A stretch of DNA of 64,000 nucleotides from NCBI RefSeq assembly GCF_051859345.1, contig NZ_JBHYFV010000009.1, positions 58,616 to 122,615 of the forward strand, in the 5' to 3' direction. The translations under genes and the position numbers were made by a program. Positions 16,653-25,360 of this stretch are shown one piece after another. Position 1 is the stretch's first letter; each line of letters begins with the position of its first letter. The stretch is from Marivita sp051859345 (GTDB taxonomy: Bacteria; Pseudomonadota; Alphaproteobacteria; Rhodobacterales; Rhodobacteraceae). A model generated the notes under the pieces. That model saw only the letters and a program-made list of their open reading frames with translations, searched no databases and was not told the origin of the DNA.

Positions 16653-17891
16653 ATGAGCACACTTGACCACGCCACCCCCGACGACGCCACAGAAAATCGC
16701 CGCGCCAAGCGCAACGTTTTCGTTCTGGTTCTGGCCCAAGCCATCCTTGGCGCACAGATGCCGATGCTGTTCACCGTGGGCGGGCTGGCCGGGCAGTCGC
16801 TGGCATCCAACATCTGTTTCGCCACGCTGCCGATCTCGTTGATCGTGCTCGGGTCGATGACCACGGCCACACCGATCTCGGCCTTCATGCAGAAATTCGG
16901 CCGCCGCGCGGGGTTTTTTGTCGGCGCAATGGGCGGCGCGCTGGGGGGCGCCATCGGGGCATATGGCCTGTATATCGCGTCTTTCCCGGTATTCCTTCTG
17001 GGCAGTTTCCTGACCGGTATCTACATGTCGGCGCAGGGTTTTTACCGCTTTGCAGCAGCTGACACGGCAACCGATGCGTTTCGCCCCAAAGCCATTTCCT
17101 ATGTGATGGCCGGAGGGCTGGCTGCCGCGGTGATTGGTCCACAATTGGTGAAAGCCACCGCAGATTCCTATGTCGTGCCTTTTCTCGGCACCTATTTCGC
17201 GGTCATTGCGTTGAACATCGCGGGATCCGTGCTGTTCTGGTTCATTGATATCCCCAAACCCAAAGCGCCCCACGCCGATGACCCAAAGGGCCGCACCCGA
17301 ATGGAGCTGTTGAAAAGCCCGCGCATCGCCGTGGCCATCATCTGCGCCATGGTCACTTACGCGCTGATGAACCTCGTGATGACATCGACCCCGCTGGCCG
17401 TTGTGGGCTGTGGCTATACCGCCGGGAATGCGGCGGATATCGTGTCGGCACATGTTCTGGCAATGTTTGCCCCGTCCTTCTTCACGGGCCATCTGATCGT
17501 GCGCTTTGGCGTCGAAAAGATTGTCGCCACCGGTCTGGTGATCCTTGCCGCCGCAGGGGCCGTGGCGCTGCAGGGTGTCGAGATCGAGAACTTCTATATC
17601 GCGCTGATCCTGCTTGGCCTTGGCTGGAACTTTGGCTTTATCGGAGCCACCACGATGTTGACGGCAGCGCATGAACCGCATGAGCGTGGTCGCGTGCAGG
17701 GCATGAATGACGTGCTGGTGTTCGGTGGTGTGACGCTGGCCTCGCTTGCGTCGGGCGGCTTGCTCAACTGTTCCGGCGGAACCCCCGTCGAAGGCTGGAG
17801 CGCCGTCAACATGGCGATGGCCCCGTTCCTGATGTTGGCGGGCGGCGCATTGATCTGGCTGATGTTTCGACCGCGCGAAGACACCGTCTGA
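16653..17891 (+). CDS. MFS transporter
   Basis: About 412 residues with around twelve hydrophobic segments: the first at about 25-45 (VFVLVLAQAILGAQMPMLF), the last at about 385-405 (FLMLAGGALIWLMF). The loop motif FMQKFGRRAGFFVGA between TM2 and TM3 is a form of the MFS signature G-x-x-x-D-R-x-G-R-R. A drug or small-metabolite exporter is plausible; the substrate is unknown. The start is uncertain: ATG 16653 fits the hydrophilic leader, ATG 16626 is also in frame. It is divergent from cobK. Confidence 0.85.
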   Translation: MSTLDHATPDDATENRRAKRNVFVLVLAQAILGAQMPMLFTVGGLAGQSLASNICFATLPISLIVLGSMTTATPISAFMQKFGRRAGFFVGAMGGALGGAIGAYGLYIASFPVFLLGSFLTGIYMSAQGFYRFAAADTATDAFRPKAISYVMAGGLAAAVIGPQLVKATADSYVVPFLGTYFAVIALNIAGSVLFWFIDIPKPKAPHADDPKGRTRMELLKSPRIAVAIICAMVTYALMNLVMTSTPLAVVGCGYTAGNAADIVSAHVLAMFAPSFFTGHLIVRFGVEKIVATGLVILAAAGAVALQGVEIENFYIALILLGLGWNFGFIGATTMLTAAHEPHERGRVQGMNDVLVFGGVTLASLASGGLLNCSGGTPVEGWSAVNMAMAPFLMLAGGALIWLMFRPREDTV

Positions 17892-17989
17892 TCCCTAAAA
17901 TGCGATTCAGTTTGTCGCGCGACGGGTAAAGCGACCTTCACACTTGCACGCCAAGACTGCAGGCACCTTCCACCAGAACGGTGTCTGCC

Positions 17990-18238
17990 ATGATCCGACC
18001 GATTGTCTTTGCCCTGTGCCTGCCCTTGCTGACCAGCTGTCAGCATTACGACAAGGCCGCCCATTTTGCCGTGGGTGCCGCTGTGTCGCATGTCGTGGCG
18101 ACGGAAACCAAAAGTCCAACCGCGGGATGCCTGGCGGCGATTGGCGTTGGTGTGGTGAAAGAAATGATCGACGATGTGGCAGACCCGCTCGACATCCTTG
18201 CAACCGGGCTGGGATGCAGCGTTACGATGGCATTCTGA
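17990..18238 (+). CDS. small putative lipoprotein
   Basis: Eighty-two residues with a signal peptide ending in a lipobox (LLTSC, Cys about residue 16), so it is predicted to be lipidated. The mature part, HYDKAAHFAVGAAVSHVVATE through VVKEMIDDVADPLDILATGLG, resembles the short YfiM-type lipoproteins with a conserved His and two Gly-rich hydrophobic helices. I chose ATG 17990; GTG 17981 would add three residues. It ends four bases before the convergent squalene-synthase-like gene. Function unknown. Confidence 0.72.
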   Translation: MIRPIVFALCLPLLTSCQHYDKAAHFAVGAAVSHVVATETKSPTAGCLAAIGVGVVKEMIDDVADPLDILATGLGCSVTMAF

Positions 18239-18242
18239 TCGA

Positions 18243-19019
18243 CTACCAGCGCCCGGTTGCGGCCTGCCAGATCAACCGCGCCTTCCGGGCCGTTTCTGAT
18301 GCGCCAAGAGTGCCATCAGCCACCCGGCGTGGATCTGCCTGCGCCTGCTTCAGAACAGGTCCCGCCTGCCACGCAGCCAACGCTATGGGCTGTGCCGCGC
18401 GAGGCATTGATCCACGTTCCCGACGGGCCTGTTGCAACCGGTTAAGCCCGTCTGCCGCCAGCGCCTTAACCGCCTCGGGTCGTCCGTCCACCAGCGGGCG
18501 GCGTCCCTGTCGTTCCAGTTCCGGCACCGCGCGCAGGAACTGTGCCAAGCCGCTGGCATATCCGAGATCTCTGAATGCTGCGGGGGTGTCGCCAGTCAAT
18601 GCCTGCGACGCCGCCAACAAGAGAGAGGCCGCAGTATCTTCGATATATTTTGAAAATGCCGCATGATCTTCAAATGGATCACGATAAACATCCCAGAGCC
18701 GCGCTTCCACAACCCGCTGCAACAACCGCGCCGCCTTGGCATCCAGAACATGGGCCAATGAGGTCACCACCTCGTGCCGGCGCACCAGACCGCCTGACGC
18801 GATTTCCTCTAGCGCGTCGGTCCACCATTGCAGGCGCATCTCGGCGATGATCGCTTCCTGCGTCACCCAAGGCGCGCGGGACACCTCGACGTTGAAGGCG
18901 TAGACCGGGAACAGCACCTTGCGTGCCTCGACCGGAGCCGCCATCGTTGCGGCAAAACGGTCGGGATCGCCACGTTCGACCAGTTGCGCACAAGCGATCA
19001 GATCGGCGTCGAAGCTCAT
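18243..19019 (-). CDS. squalene/phytoene synthase family protein
   Basis: A 258-residue all-helical protein of the trans-prenyl head-to-head synthase family, with MRLQWWTDALEEI, RDPFEDHAAFSKYIEDTAASL and LGYASGLAQFLRAVPEL. The usual pair of DxxxD metal-binding motifs is not clearly present. That, and the short length, recalls the NDUFAF6-like (complex I assembly) branch rather than a carotenoid or hopanoid synthase. Its start overlaps the cimA stop by four bases. The fold call is firm; catalytic activity is doubtful. Confidence 0.78.
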   Translation of the reverse strand: MSFDADLIACAQLVERGDPDRFAATMAAPVEARKVLFPVYAFNVEVSRAPWVTQEAIIAEMRLQWWTDALEEIASGGLVRRHEVVTSLAHVLDAKAARLLQRVVEARLWDVYRDPFEDHAAFSKYIEDTAASLLLAASQALTGDTPAAFRDLGYASGLAQFLRAVPELERQGRRPLVDGRPEAVKALAADGLNRLQQARRERGSMPRAAQPIALAAWQAGPVLKQAQADPRRVADGTLGASETARKARLIWQAATGRW

Positions 19020-20635
19020 GCCGACGCGGCGTCCCGCACCAGTTTCCAGCGCACGGCATCCAGCAGCGCCTCGAAAGACGCGTCGATGATGTTGGCGCTC
19101 ACGCCCACGGTGGACCAGCGTCGCCCCTGCCCGTCCTCGCTGTCGATGATGACGCGGGTGACGGCTTCGGTGCCGCCCTGGGTGATGCGCACCTTGAAAT
19201 CGACCAGCCGCAGATCGTCGATCATGTCCTGATACGGTCCCAGATCCTTGGCCAGCGCCTTGGACAGCGCGTTCACCGGGCCCCGGTCATTGCCGAGTTC
19301 GTCCATCGATTCGCTGACCGACAGCTTCTTGTCGCCATCCACCTTGACCACCACGACGGCTTCGGAATGCGAGATCATCTTGTTGTACTTGTTCTTGCGC
19401 CGCTCCACCGTGACACGGTAGCGCTTGACCTCGAAGTACTCGGGCAGCATCCCAAGCTCATCCCGCGCCAGCAATTCGAAGCTCGCCTGCGCGGTGTCGT
19501 AGGAATAGCCCTCGGATTCCCGCGCCTTGATCCGATCGAGGATGCGGGCCAACGCCGGGTCTTTATCGGGCACCTCGATCCCGGCCTCGGCCAGACGGCG
19601 GCGCAGGTTCGACTGACCCGCCTGATTGGACATCGGGATGATGCGGCGATTGCCGACCAGGCCGGGCTCGATATGTTCGTAGGTCGTGGGGTTCTTCAGG
19701 ATCGCGCTGGCGTGCAATCCGGCCTTGTGGGCAAAGGCGGACGATCCGACATAGGCCGATTGCTTCATCGGCACCCGGTTCAGGATTTCGTCCAGCATCC
19801 GGCTGATCTGGGTCATGCCCTCCAGCGCGTCGTGGGTGACCCCCGTCTCAAAGGTACTCGCGTAGGGTTCCTTGAGCAGCAGCGTCGGGATCAGCGCGGT
19901 CAGGTTCGCATTGCCGCAGCGTTCGCCCAGCCCGTTCAGCGTGCCTTGAATTTGGCGCGCACCCGCATCGACAGCAGCCAAGGTCGCGGCAACGGCCATT
20001 TCGGTGTCATTGTGGGTGTGAATGCCCAAACGGTCGCCGGGGATGCCTGCCGCGATCACCGCGGCGGTGATGTGCGACACTTCGCTGGGAAGCGTTCCGC
20101 CATTGGTGTCACACAGGACGATCCAGCGGGCGCCGGAGTCGAACGCGGCGTGCAGGCAGGTCAGGGCGTAATCGGGGTTGGCCTTGTACCCGTCGAAGAA
20201 ATGTTCCGCGTCGAACAGCGCCTCGCGGCCTTGCGACACGATATGGGCCACCGAGGCGCGGATGTTTTCGGTGTTTTCCTCAAGCGTGATGCCAAGGGCG
20301 GCTGAGACATGGAAATCATGCGTCTTGCCGACCAGACAGACCGCGCTGGTTCCGGCGTTCATCACGGCCGCAAGCACGTCGTCGTTTTCGGCGGACCGGC
20401 CCGCGCGCTTGGTCATGCCGAAGGCGGTGATGGTGGCCTTGGTGTGTCCGACCTCGTCGAAAAACGCAGAGTCAGTGGGGTTGGCACCGGGCCAGCCACC
20501 TTCGATATAGTCGATGCCAAGCGCGTCGAGCGCCTCGACAATGCGGTGCTTTTCCGGGGTCGAGAATTGCACGCCCTGGGTTTGCTGCCCGTCGCGGAGT
20601 GTGGTGTCGTAGAGGGTGAGGCGGGTTTTGGTCAT
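19016..20635 (-). CDS. cimA: (R)-citramalate synthase
   Basis: CimA condenses pyruvate and acetyl-CoA to citramalate, giving 2-oxobutyrate for isoleucine synthesis without threonine. The 539-residue protein has the DRE-TIM metallolyase signature YDTTLRDGQQ, the metal-binding HTHNDTEMA, the QGTLNGLGERCGNANL loop, and a C-terminal LeuA-dimer regulatory domain (about 410-535). The GQQTQGVQFS start of TIM strand 1 separates it from LeuA and homocitrate synthase. ATG 20635 directly precedes TKTRLTLYDTTLRDG. It feeds the same branched-chain pathway as ilvI-ilvN at 37.9-40.3 kb. Confidence 0.92.
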   Translation of the reverse strand: MTKTRLTLYDTTLRDGQQTQGVQFSTPEKHRIVEALDALGIDYIEGGWPGANPTDSAFFDEVGHTKATITAFGMTKRAGRSAENDDVLAAVMNAGTSAVCLVGKTHDFHVSAALGITLEENTENIRASVAHIVSQGREALFDAEHFFDGYKANPDYALTCLHAAFDSGARWIVLCDTNGGTLPSEVSHITAAVIAAGIPGDRLGIHTHNDTEMAVAATLAAVDAGARQIQGTLNGLGERCGNANLTALIPTLLLKEPYASTFETGVTHDALEGMTQISRMLDEILNRVPMKQSAYVGSSAFAHKAGLHASAILKNPTTYEHIEPGLVGNRRIIPMSNQAGQSNLRRRLAEAGIEVPDKDPALARILDRIKARESEGYSYDTAQASFELLARDELGMLPEYFEVKRYRVTVERRKNKYNKMISHSEAVVVVKVDGDKKLSVSESMDELGNDRGPVNALSKALAKDLGPYQDMIDDLRLVDFKVRITQGGTEAVTRVIIDSEDGQGRRWSTVGVSANIIDASFEALLDAVRWKLVRDAASA

Positions 20636-20655
20636 CGGTTGGCCTTTGCGGTGAG

Positions 20656-20783
20656 GGCCGCGCCCGACCCTGGGTGGGCGCATCTTTCGGTCGAGCGGTG
20701 CGAGGCGGCGTCACGCGCATGACATTGGTTCGGAGCGAGCGGGTAGCCAATGCGCCCTCCCGGGGGGAGGATCGGGCGCGGCC
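20656..20783. repeat. long imperfect inverted repeat between cysS and cimA
   Basis: The arm at 20656-20683 (ggccgcgcccgacc...gggcgcat) is matched in inverted orientation by 20750-20783 (atgcgccc...tcgggcgcggcc), with about 66 bp between. The outer 10-12 bases pair perfectly. It fills most of the 184-bp gap downstream of cysS and upstream of cimA, both on the minus strand. It may be a REP/BIME-like element or a transcript-stabilising stem. Confidence 0.5.
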
Positions 20784-20819
20784 CGGCGTGCCGCCGGGCG
20801 GAGTGGTTCGAGCGGAGTA

Positions 20820-22223
20820 TCATTCAAGGTGCTCCCATTCGCCGATTTTATCCGAAGTTGCGTTGAGCACCCATTTCGTACCTTCTGGTGTATCAGAGAT
20901 CATCACGCCGATATCTGCGAGCTTGTCTCGAATTTCATCAGCGCGAGCGAAGTCTTTTCGATTTTTGGCGTCCGCTCTCTCGTTAATCCAGAACTCAGCT
21001 TTCTTCACAAATCCGTCCGTCGGAGTATCCGCTTCTGACAACCACCATTCCGACATATTTTCCGTCAAAAGCCCCATCATCTGCGCTCCGGCTGCCAGTG
21101 CAGGGGCGTCGACCTCGCCGGCAAACTTGTGCAGCGACGCAATCGCCCCAGCCGTATTCAGATCATCCGACAAAGCTTCGACCACTTCGGCAGGCACGGC
21201 ACCGGGTGCCACCCCATCCGTCAACGCCCGCCACTTGCGCAGCGTCGCCTCGGCCTCTTCCCGCTTCTTCTCAGTCCAATCCATCGGCTTGCGGTAATGC
21301 GTGCTCAGGAACACAAACCGGATCACCTCACCCGGTACGCCCTGCTCCAGCAAATCCCGAACGGTAAAGAAATTGCCCAGCGACTTGGACATCTTCTTGC
21401 CCTCGACCTGCAACATCTCGTTGTGCAGCCAGTACCGGGCAAAGCCATGTCCTGCACATTTGCTCTGCGCAATCTCGTTCTCGTGGTGCGGGAACATCAG
21501 GTCGTTGCCGCCTCCGTGGATGTCGAAATCATCGCCCAAGAGGTCATAGGCCATGGCCGAGCATTCGATGTGCCAACCGGGGCGACCCCTTCCCCAAGGA
21601 CTGTCCCAACCGGGAAGATCGTCCGAGGACGGCTTCCACATGACGAAATCCATCGGGTTGCGCTTGTAGGGTGCGACCTCGACCCGCGCACCGGCGATCA
21701 TGTCATCGACCGACCGGCCCGAGAGTTTGCCATAGCCCTCTTTCCACGTGTCGACCGCGAAGAGCACATGGCCTTGCTCAACATATGCATGCTTTTCCTT
21801 GATCAGGTCTTTGATCATCGCGATCATCTGCGCGATATAGCCCGTCGCGCGAGGCTCTGCGGTGGGGCGCAGCGCACCAAGCGCGTCCATATCGGCGTGA
21901 TACCAGCCAATCGTCTCGTCCGACCGTTCCCGGATTAGCGCCTCAAGCGTTCCGTCTGCCCCCGCTGCGCGCCGCTTTTGGGCGGTTTCGTTGATGCGGT
22001 CATCCACATCGGTGAAGTTGCGCACATAGGTGACGTGCTCGGCCCCATAGACATGGCGCAGAAGACGAAACAGCACGTCGAACACGATCACCGGCCGCGC
22101 GTTGCCCAGATGGGCGCGGTCATAGACGGTGGGTCCGCAGACATACATCCGCACATTTTCAGGATCGAGAGGAACAAACTCCTCTTTGGTGCGGGTGGCA
22201 GTGTTGGTCAGCCGAATGGTCAT
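20820..22223 (-). CDS. cysS: cysteinyl-tRNA synthetase
   Basis: Class I synthetase that charges tRNA-Cys. The 467-residue protein has the zinc Cys and HIGH-type motif in YVCGPTVYDRAHLGNAR, the second zinc ligands in GWHIECSAMA and GGGNDLMFPHHENEIAQ, and KMSKS in EGKKMSKSLGNF. A C-terminal helical anticodon domain follows. The length is typical. Transcription may continue into cimA through the inverted-repeat region. Confidence 0.97.
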   Translation of the reverse strand: MTIRLTNTATRTKEEFVPLDPENVRMYVCGPTVYDRAHLGNARPVIVFDVLFRLLRHVYGAEHVTYVRNFTDVDDRINETAQKRRAAGADGTLEALIRERSDETIGWYHADMDALGALRPTAEPRATGYIAQMIAMIKDLIKEKHAYVEQGHVLFAVDTWKEGYGKLSGRSVDDMIAGARVEVAPYKRNPMDFVMWKPSSDDLPGWDSPWGRGRPGWHIECSAMAYDLLGDDFDIHGGGNDLMFPHHENEIAQSKCAGHGFARYWLHNEMLQVEGKKMSKSLGNFFTVRDLLEQGVPGEVIRFVFLSTHYRKPMDWTEKKREEAEATLRKWRALTDGVAPGAVPAEVVEALSDDLNTAGAIASLHKFAGEVDAPALAAGAQMMGLLTENMSEWWLSEADTPTDGFVKKAEFWINERADAKNRKDFARADEIRDKLADIGVMISDTPEGTKWVLNATSDKIGEWEHLE

Positions 22224-22379
22224 AGGTCCGTCCTCGCGGAAAACGTCGCGGCGGGCGTATCAACTTCGGTTCAGTAAGGGAATAGAAGACCGGCCCGCCA
22301 GATGGATTAGCAGGGAATGCAGCAAAGAATGGGTGCCGTGTTGGTCATGCCATCTCGTACGCGGAACATCCGGGCCATG

Positions 22380-23297
22380 TCAAGAATGTCCGATCAACCG
22401 GGGATTGGTGCAGGCGTGACGGGCACATTCCAGTTCCAGCGTGGAATGATGGATCCCGGCCTTGGACAGAACCTCTTTCAGCGCGCTCTTGATCTGATCC
22501 GCATCGCTCCAACGGCCTTCGTTTACCACCACATGCGCCTCAAGCGCGGGTTCGTGTTCCTGCATCTGCCACAGATGGGTATGGTGAATGTCGTGAACAC
22601 CATCCACTGCGCGCAGGGTGCCCAGGATTTCGTTTGTGTCGAGGCTCGCCGGACTGCCCAGCATCAGGATATGGATCACCCCCGAGATCTCGGCGAAGGA
22701 CATCCACAGGATGTACCCGGCAATGCCGAAGGTCACCAGCGGGTCGATGATCTGCCAGTCATAAAGCAGGATCAGCGTTCCCGCGATGATCACCACCACG
22801 GACCCCAAAGCGTCAGCCACGTTGTGCAGAAAGGCCGCGCGGATGTTGACGCTGTCCTTGGACATCGCATAGGTCAACGCGGCCGTGACAAGATCCACAA
22901 CCAGCGCGATGCTGGCGATGATCACAACCAGCCAGCCATCAACGCCCTGCGGATCAAACAGCCGCAGGGTCGCTTCGTAAATCAGGTAAATTCCCAGAAG
23001 AATCAGCGTGGTGTAGTTGATCAGTGCGGCCACCACTTCGGCGCGGGCATAGCCGAAGGTCATGTCGGCGGTGGCATCCTTGCGCGCAATCCTGCGGGCC
23101 GCGAGAGCGATGATCAACGCCGCCGCATCCGACAGGTTGTGAAGGGCGTCGGCAATCAGCGCAAGCGAGCCTGACAGGATCCCACCGATGATCTGCGCCA
23201 AAGTCAGGGCAAGATTGACCCCGACCGCCCCCATGAGACGCCCGTCCCCGGCCTTTGGGTCGATATGATGGTGGTGATGGTGGTGATGATGTCCCAT
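22380..23297 (-). CDS. cation diffusion facilitator (CzcD/ZitB-like)
   Basis: A 305-residue CDF exporter with six predicted membrane segments between residues about 20 and 205, probably moving Zn2+ or a similar divalent cation out of the cytoplasm. The metal-site motifs HNLSDAAAL in TM2 and HNVADALGS in TM5 are present, and the cytoplasmic domain carries HDIHHTHLWQMQ. The N-terminus is MG followed by nine consecutive histidines, a natural His-rich metal-binding tail seen in CzcD-like proteins. There is no metal regulator alongside. Confidence 0.92.
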   Translation of the reverse strand: MGHHHHHHHHHIDPKAGDGRLMGAVGVNLALTLAQIIGGILSGSLALIADALHNLSDAAALIIALAARRIARKDATADMTFGYARAEVVAALINYTTLILLGIYLIYEATLRLFDPQGVDGWLVVIIASIALVVDLVTAALTYAMSKDSVNIRAAFLHNVADALGSVVVIIAGTLILLYDWQIIDPLVTFGIAGYILWMSFAEISGVIHILMLGSPASLDTNEILGTLRAVDGVHDIHHTHLWQMQEHEPALEAHVVVNEGRWSDADQIKSALKEVLSKAGIHHSTLELECARHACTNPRLIGHS

Positions 23298-23463
23298 TCA
23301 ACGCCTCGGATAAGGGTGCTGGTGCGCCAGACCTTTTCCATGTCCTAACGCCGCTTTGGCCAAAGGTTCAAGGGTCCGGCGCGTGACCCCGTCTGCCCAT
23401 GACTGGTCTGGACTTTGGTCCTGTGCCTCTGGCAGGACGGGCCGAGAGCAAACGGAGGGTGTC

Positions 23464-24645
23464 ATGCCAGCATTGTCACAACGGATCACCACGCTGAACG
23501 GGGATGGATCGGATGGGTGGGACGTCTTCTACCGCGCCCGCGCCATGCTGGATGCAGGTGAGGATGTGACCGAGCTTACCATCGGTGAACATGACATCCG
23601 TACCGATCCGTCGATCCTGCGCGCGATGCATGACAGCGCCATGGGGGGCCATACGGGCTATGCAATTGTTCCCGGTGTCAGCGCCTTGCGCGATAAGGTT
23701 GCAGCGCGGGTTCAGGCACAAAGTGGTGTGCCGACGACGCGGGACAACGTGCTGGTCACACCCGGCGGTCAGGCGGCGCTGTTTGCGGCGCATATGGCCG
23801 TGTGTTCTCAGGGGGATGCCGCGCTGATCGTGGATCCTTATTACGCGACCTATCCGGGAACCCTGAGGGCGGCGGGCGCCGTGCCCCGCGCGGTTCCGAC
23901 ACGCTCTGCACACGGATTCTTGCCGCAGCGCGAGGCTTTGGAGGCGGCCTGCGACGGTGCGGCTTCGCTGTTGATCAACACTCCGAACAATCCCACCGGC
24001 GCGGTCTACCCGCGCGAGACGTTGGAGATGATCGCGGATGTCGTGCGCAATCAGGACATGTGGCTGATCTCGGACGAGGTTTACGACGTGCAGGTCTGGG
24101 ACGGCACACATCTTAGCCCACGCGCGATACCGGGGATGGCAGAGCGCACGCTGGTCATCGGGTCAATGTCCAAGAGCCATGCCATGACCGGCAGCCGGAT
24201 CGGCTGGATCGTCGGACCGGAGGCCGCCATCGAGGCGCTGATCGACCTTGCGACCAACACGACATATGGCGTTCCGGGCTATATTCAGGACGCCGCCGTG
24301 TTCGGATTGCAATCCGGTCTGGACCTGGAGGCCGAGGTGGCCGCTCCGTTCCGGCGGCGGCGCGAGATTGCGGCGCGGGTTCTGGCAGAGCAGTCAGCAG
24401 TGCGCGCGATCCCGGCGCAGGGGGCGATGTATGTCATGCTGGATGTGCGCGCGACCGGCTTGTCAGGAGAGGCTTTTGCCAATGCCTTGCTCGAGACGCA
24501 TCGGATCGCGGTGATGCCGGGGGAAAGTTTTGGCCAGTCGGCGGCAGGTCATGTCCGGGTGGCCATGACCGTGGAGGATGCACGTTTCGAGGCGGCTCTG
24601 CGCCAATTGTGCGGGTTTGCATCAGGTCTGGCCAAGGCGGCATGA
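23464..24645 (+). CDS. pyridoxal-phosphate aminotransferase, class I/II
   Basis: About 393 residues of the fold-type I aspartate aminotransferase family. Visible are VTPGGQAALFAAH (cofactor phosphate region), INTPNNPTGAVYP, the PLP-contacting Asp in LISDEVYDVQ, the Schiff-base Lys in IGSMSKSHAMTGSRIGW and a C-terminal Arg in HVRVAMT. I chose ATG 23464 with GGAGG eight bases upstream; the frame extends upstream to 23356. The amino donor cannot be told from sequence. It converges with ndk. Confidence 0.9.
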   Translation: MPALSQRITTLNGDGSDGWDVFYRARAMLDAGEDVTELTIGEHDIRTDPSILRAMHDSAMGGHTGYAIVPGVSALRDKVAARVQAQSGVPTTRDNVLVTPGGQAALFAAHMAVCSQGDAALIVDPYYATYPGTLRAAGAVPRAVPTRSAHGFLPQREALEAACDGAASLLINTPNNPTGAVYPRETLEMIADVVRNQDMWLISDEVYDVQVWDGTHLSPRAIPGMAERTLVIGSMSKSHAMTGSRIGWIVGPEAAIEALIDLATNTTYGVPGYIQDAAVFGLQSGLDLEAEVAAPFRRRREIAARVLAEQSAVRAIPAQGAMYVMLDVRATGLSGEAFANALLETHRIAVMPGESFGQSAAGHVRVAMTVEDARFEAALRQLCGFASGLAKAA

Positions 24646-24702
24646 AGGCGGACGGGGTTCCCGCACGGATCAGGCGGTGTCGGGTCGGGATCGGCCTTGT
24701 CC

Positions 24703-24732
24703 AAAAAAACAAGCCGGGCTGAAGCCCGGCTT
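24703..24732 (-). terminator. rho-independent terminator of ndk
   Basis: A hairpin AAGCCGGGCT-GA-AGCCCGGCTT (24711-24732) is followed on the minus strand by a run of seven T (24709-24703), about 30 bp past the ndk stop. Confidence 0.9.
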
Positions 24733-24761
24733 GCGCATTTGATCAATCGAATTCTGGGGGT

Positions 24762-25184
24762 TTAGCCGACCAGTTCAAGACCGGAGAAGAAGAACGCGAT
24801 TTCTTCGGCCGCTGTTTCTGGTGCATCGGAGCCGTGGACCGAGTTTTCACCAACGGATTCAGCAAATTCGGCACGGATGGTGCCGGGGGCTGCGTCGGCG
24901 GGGTTGGTGGCGCCCATGACTTCACGGTTCTTGGCAATTGCGCCTTCGCCTTCGAGCACCTGAACCACAACCGGTTCGGACGCCATGAATTCACACAGTT
25001 CGTCATAGAACGGACGCTCGGCATGTACGGCGTAGAACTTGCCCGCCTGCGCCTTGGTCAGATGAATGCGCTTTTGGGCGACGATGCGCAGGCCGGCATC
25101 TTCGAACTTGGCGTTTATCTTGCCAGTCAGGTTGCGGCGGGTGGCGTCGGGTTTGATGATCGAGAAAGTGCGTTCGAGGGCCAT
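24762..25184 (-). CDS. ndk: nucleoside diphosphate kinase
   Basis: Ndk balances NTP pools through a phospho-histidine intermediate. The 140-residue protein has the family N-terminus ERTFSIIKPDATRRN, a GATNPADAAPGTIRA loop and the active His in NSVHGSDAPE (about H117). I chose ATG 25184; the frame extends to 25232 without family similarity. It is monocistronic, with a clear terminator downstream. Confidence 0.97.
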   Translation of the reverse strand: MALERTFSIIKPDATRRNLTGKINAKFEDAGLRIVAQKRIHLTKAQAGKFYAVHAERPFYDELCEFMASEPVVVQVLEGEGAIAKNREVMGATNPADAAPGTIRAEFAESVGENSVHGSDAPETAAEEIAFFFSGLELVG

Positions 25185-25267
25185 TTTGGTCGCTCCGTGG
25201 TTTGGGTTTGTGTTTGGAGCGCCGGTTAGCATGGGGTTCTGGTGTTGGAAAGCCCCTCACGGGGCTT

Positions 25268-25313
25268 GCGGGGGCTCTGCCCCCGGACCCCCGAGGTATT
25301 TTTGGCCCAAAGA
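25268..25313 (+). repeat. GC-rich intergenic repeat, copy A
   Basis: Contains GGGGGC-tctg-CCCCC, GGACCCCCGAGG, then TATTTTTGGCCCAAAGA. Related stretches occur at 4548-4600 (inverted) and 39658-39695. It lies between divergent ndk and the ABC-F gene. This is the most complete of the three copies. Confidence 0.55.
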
Positions 25314-25360
25314 CGCCAAGGGCGCTGGTGTGTTGTCCGGAGCGTTGGTAAGGGCGTGCC

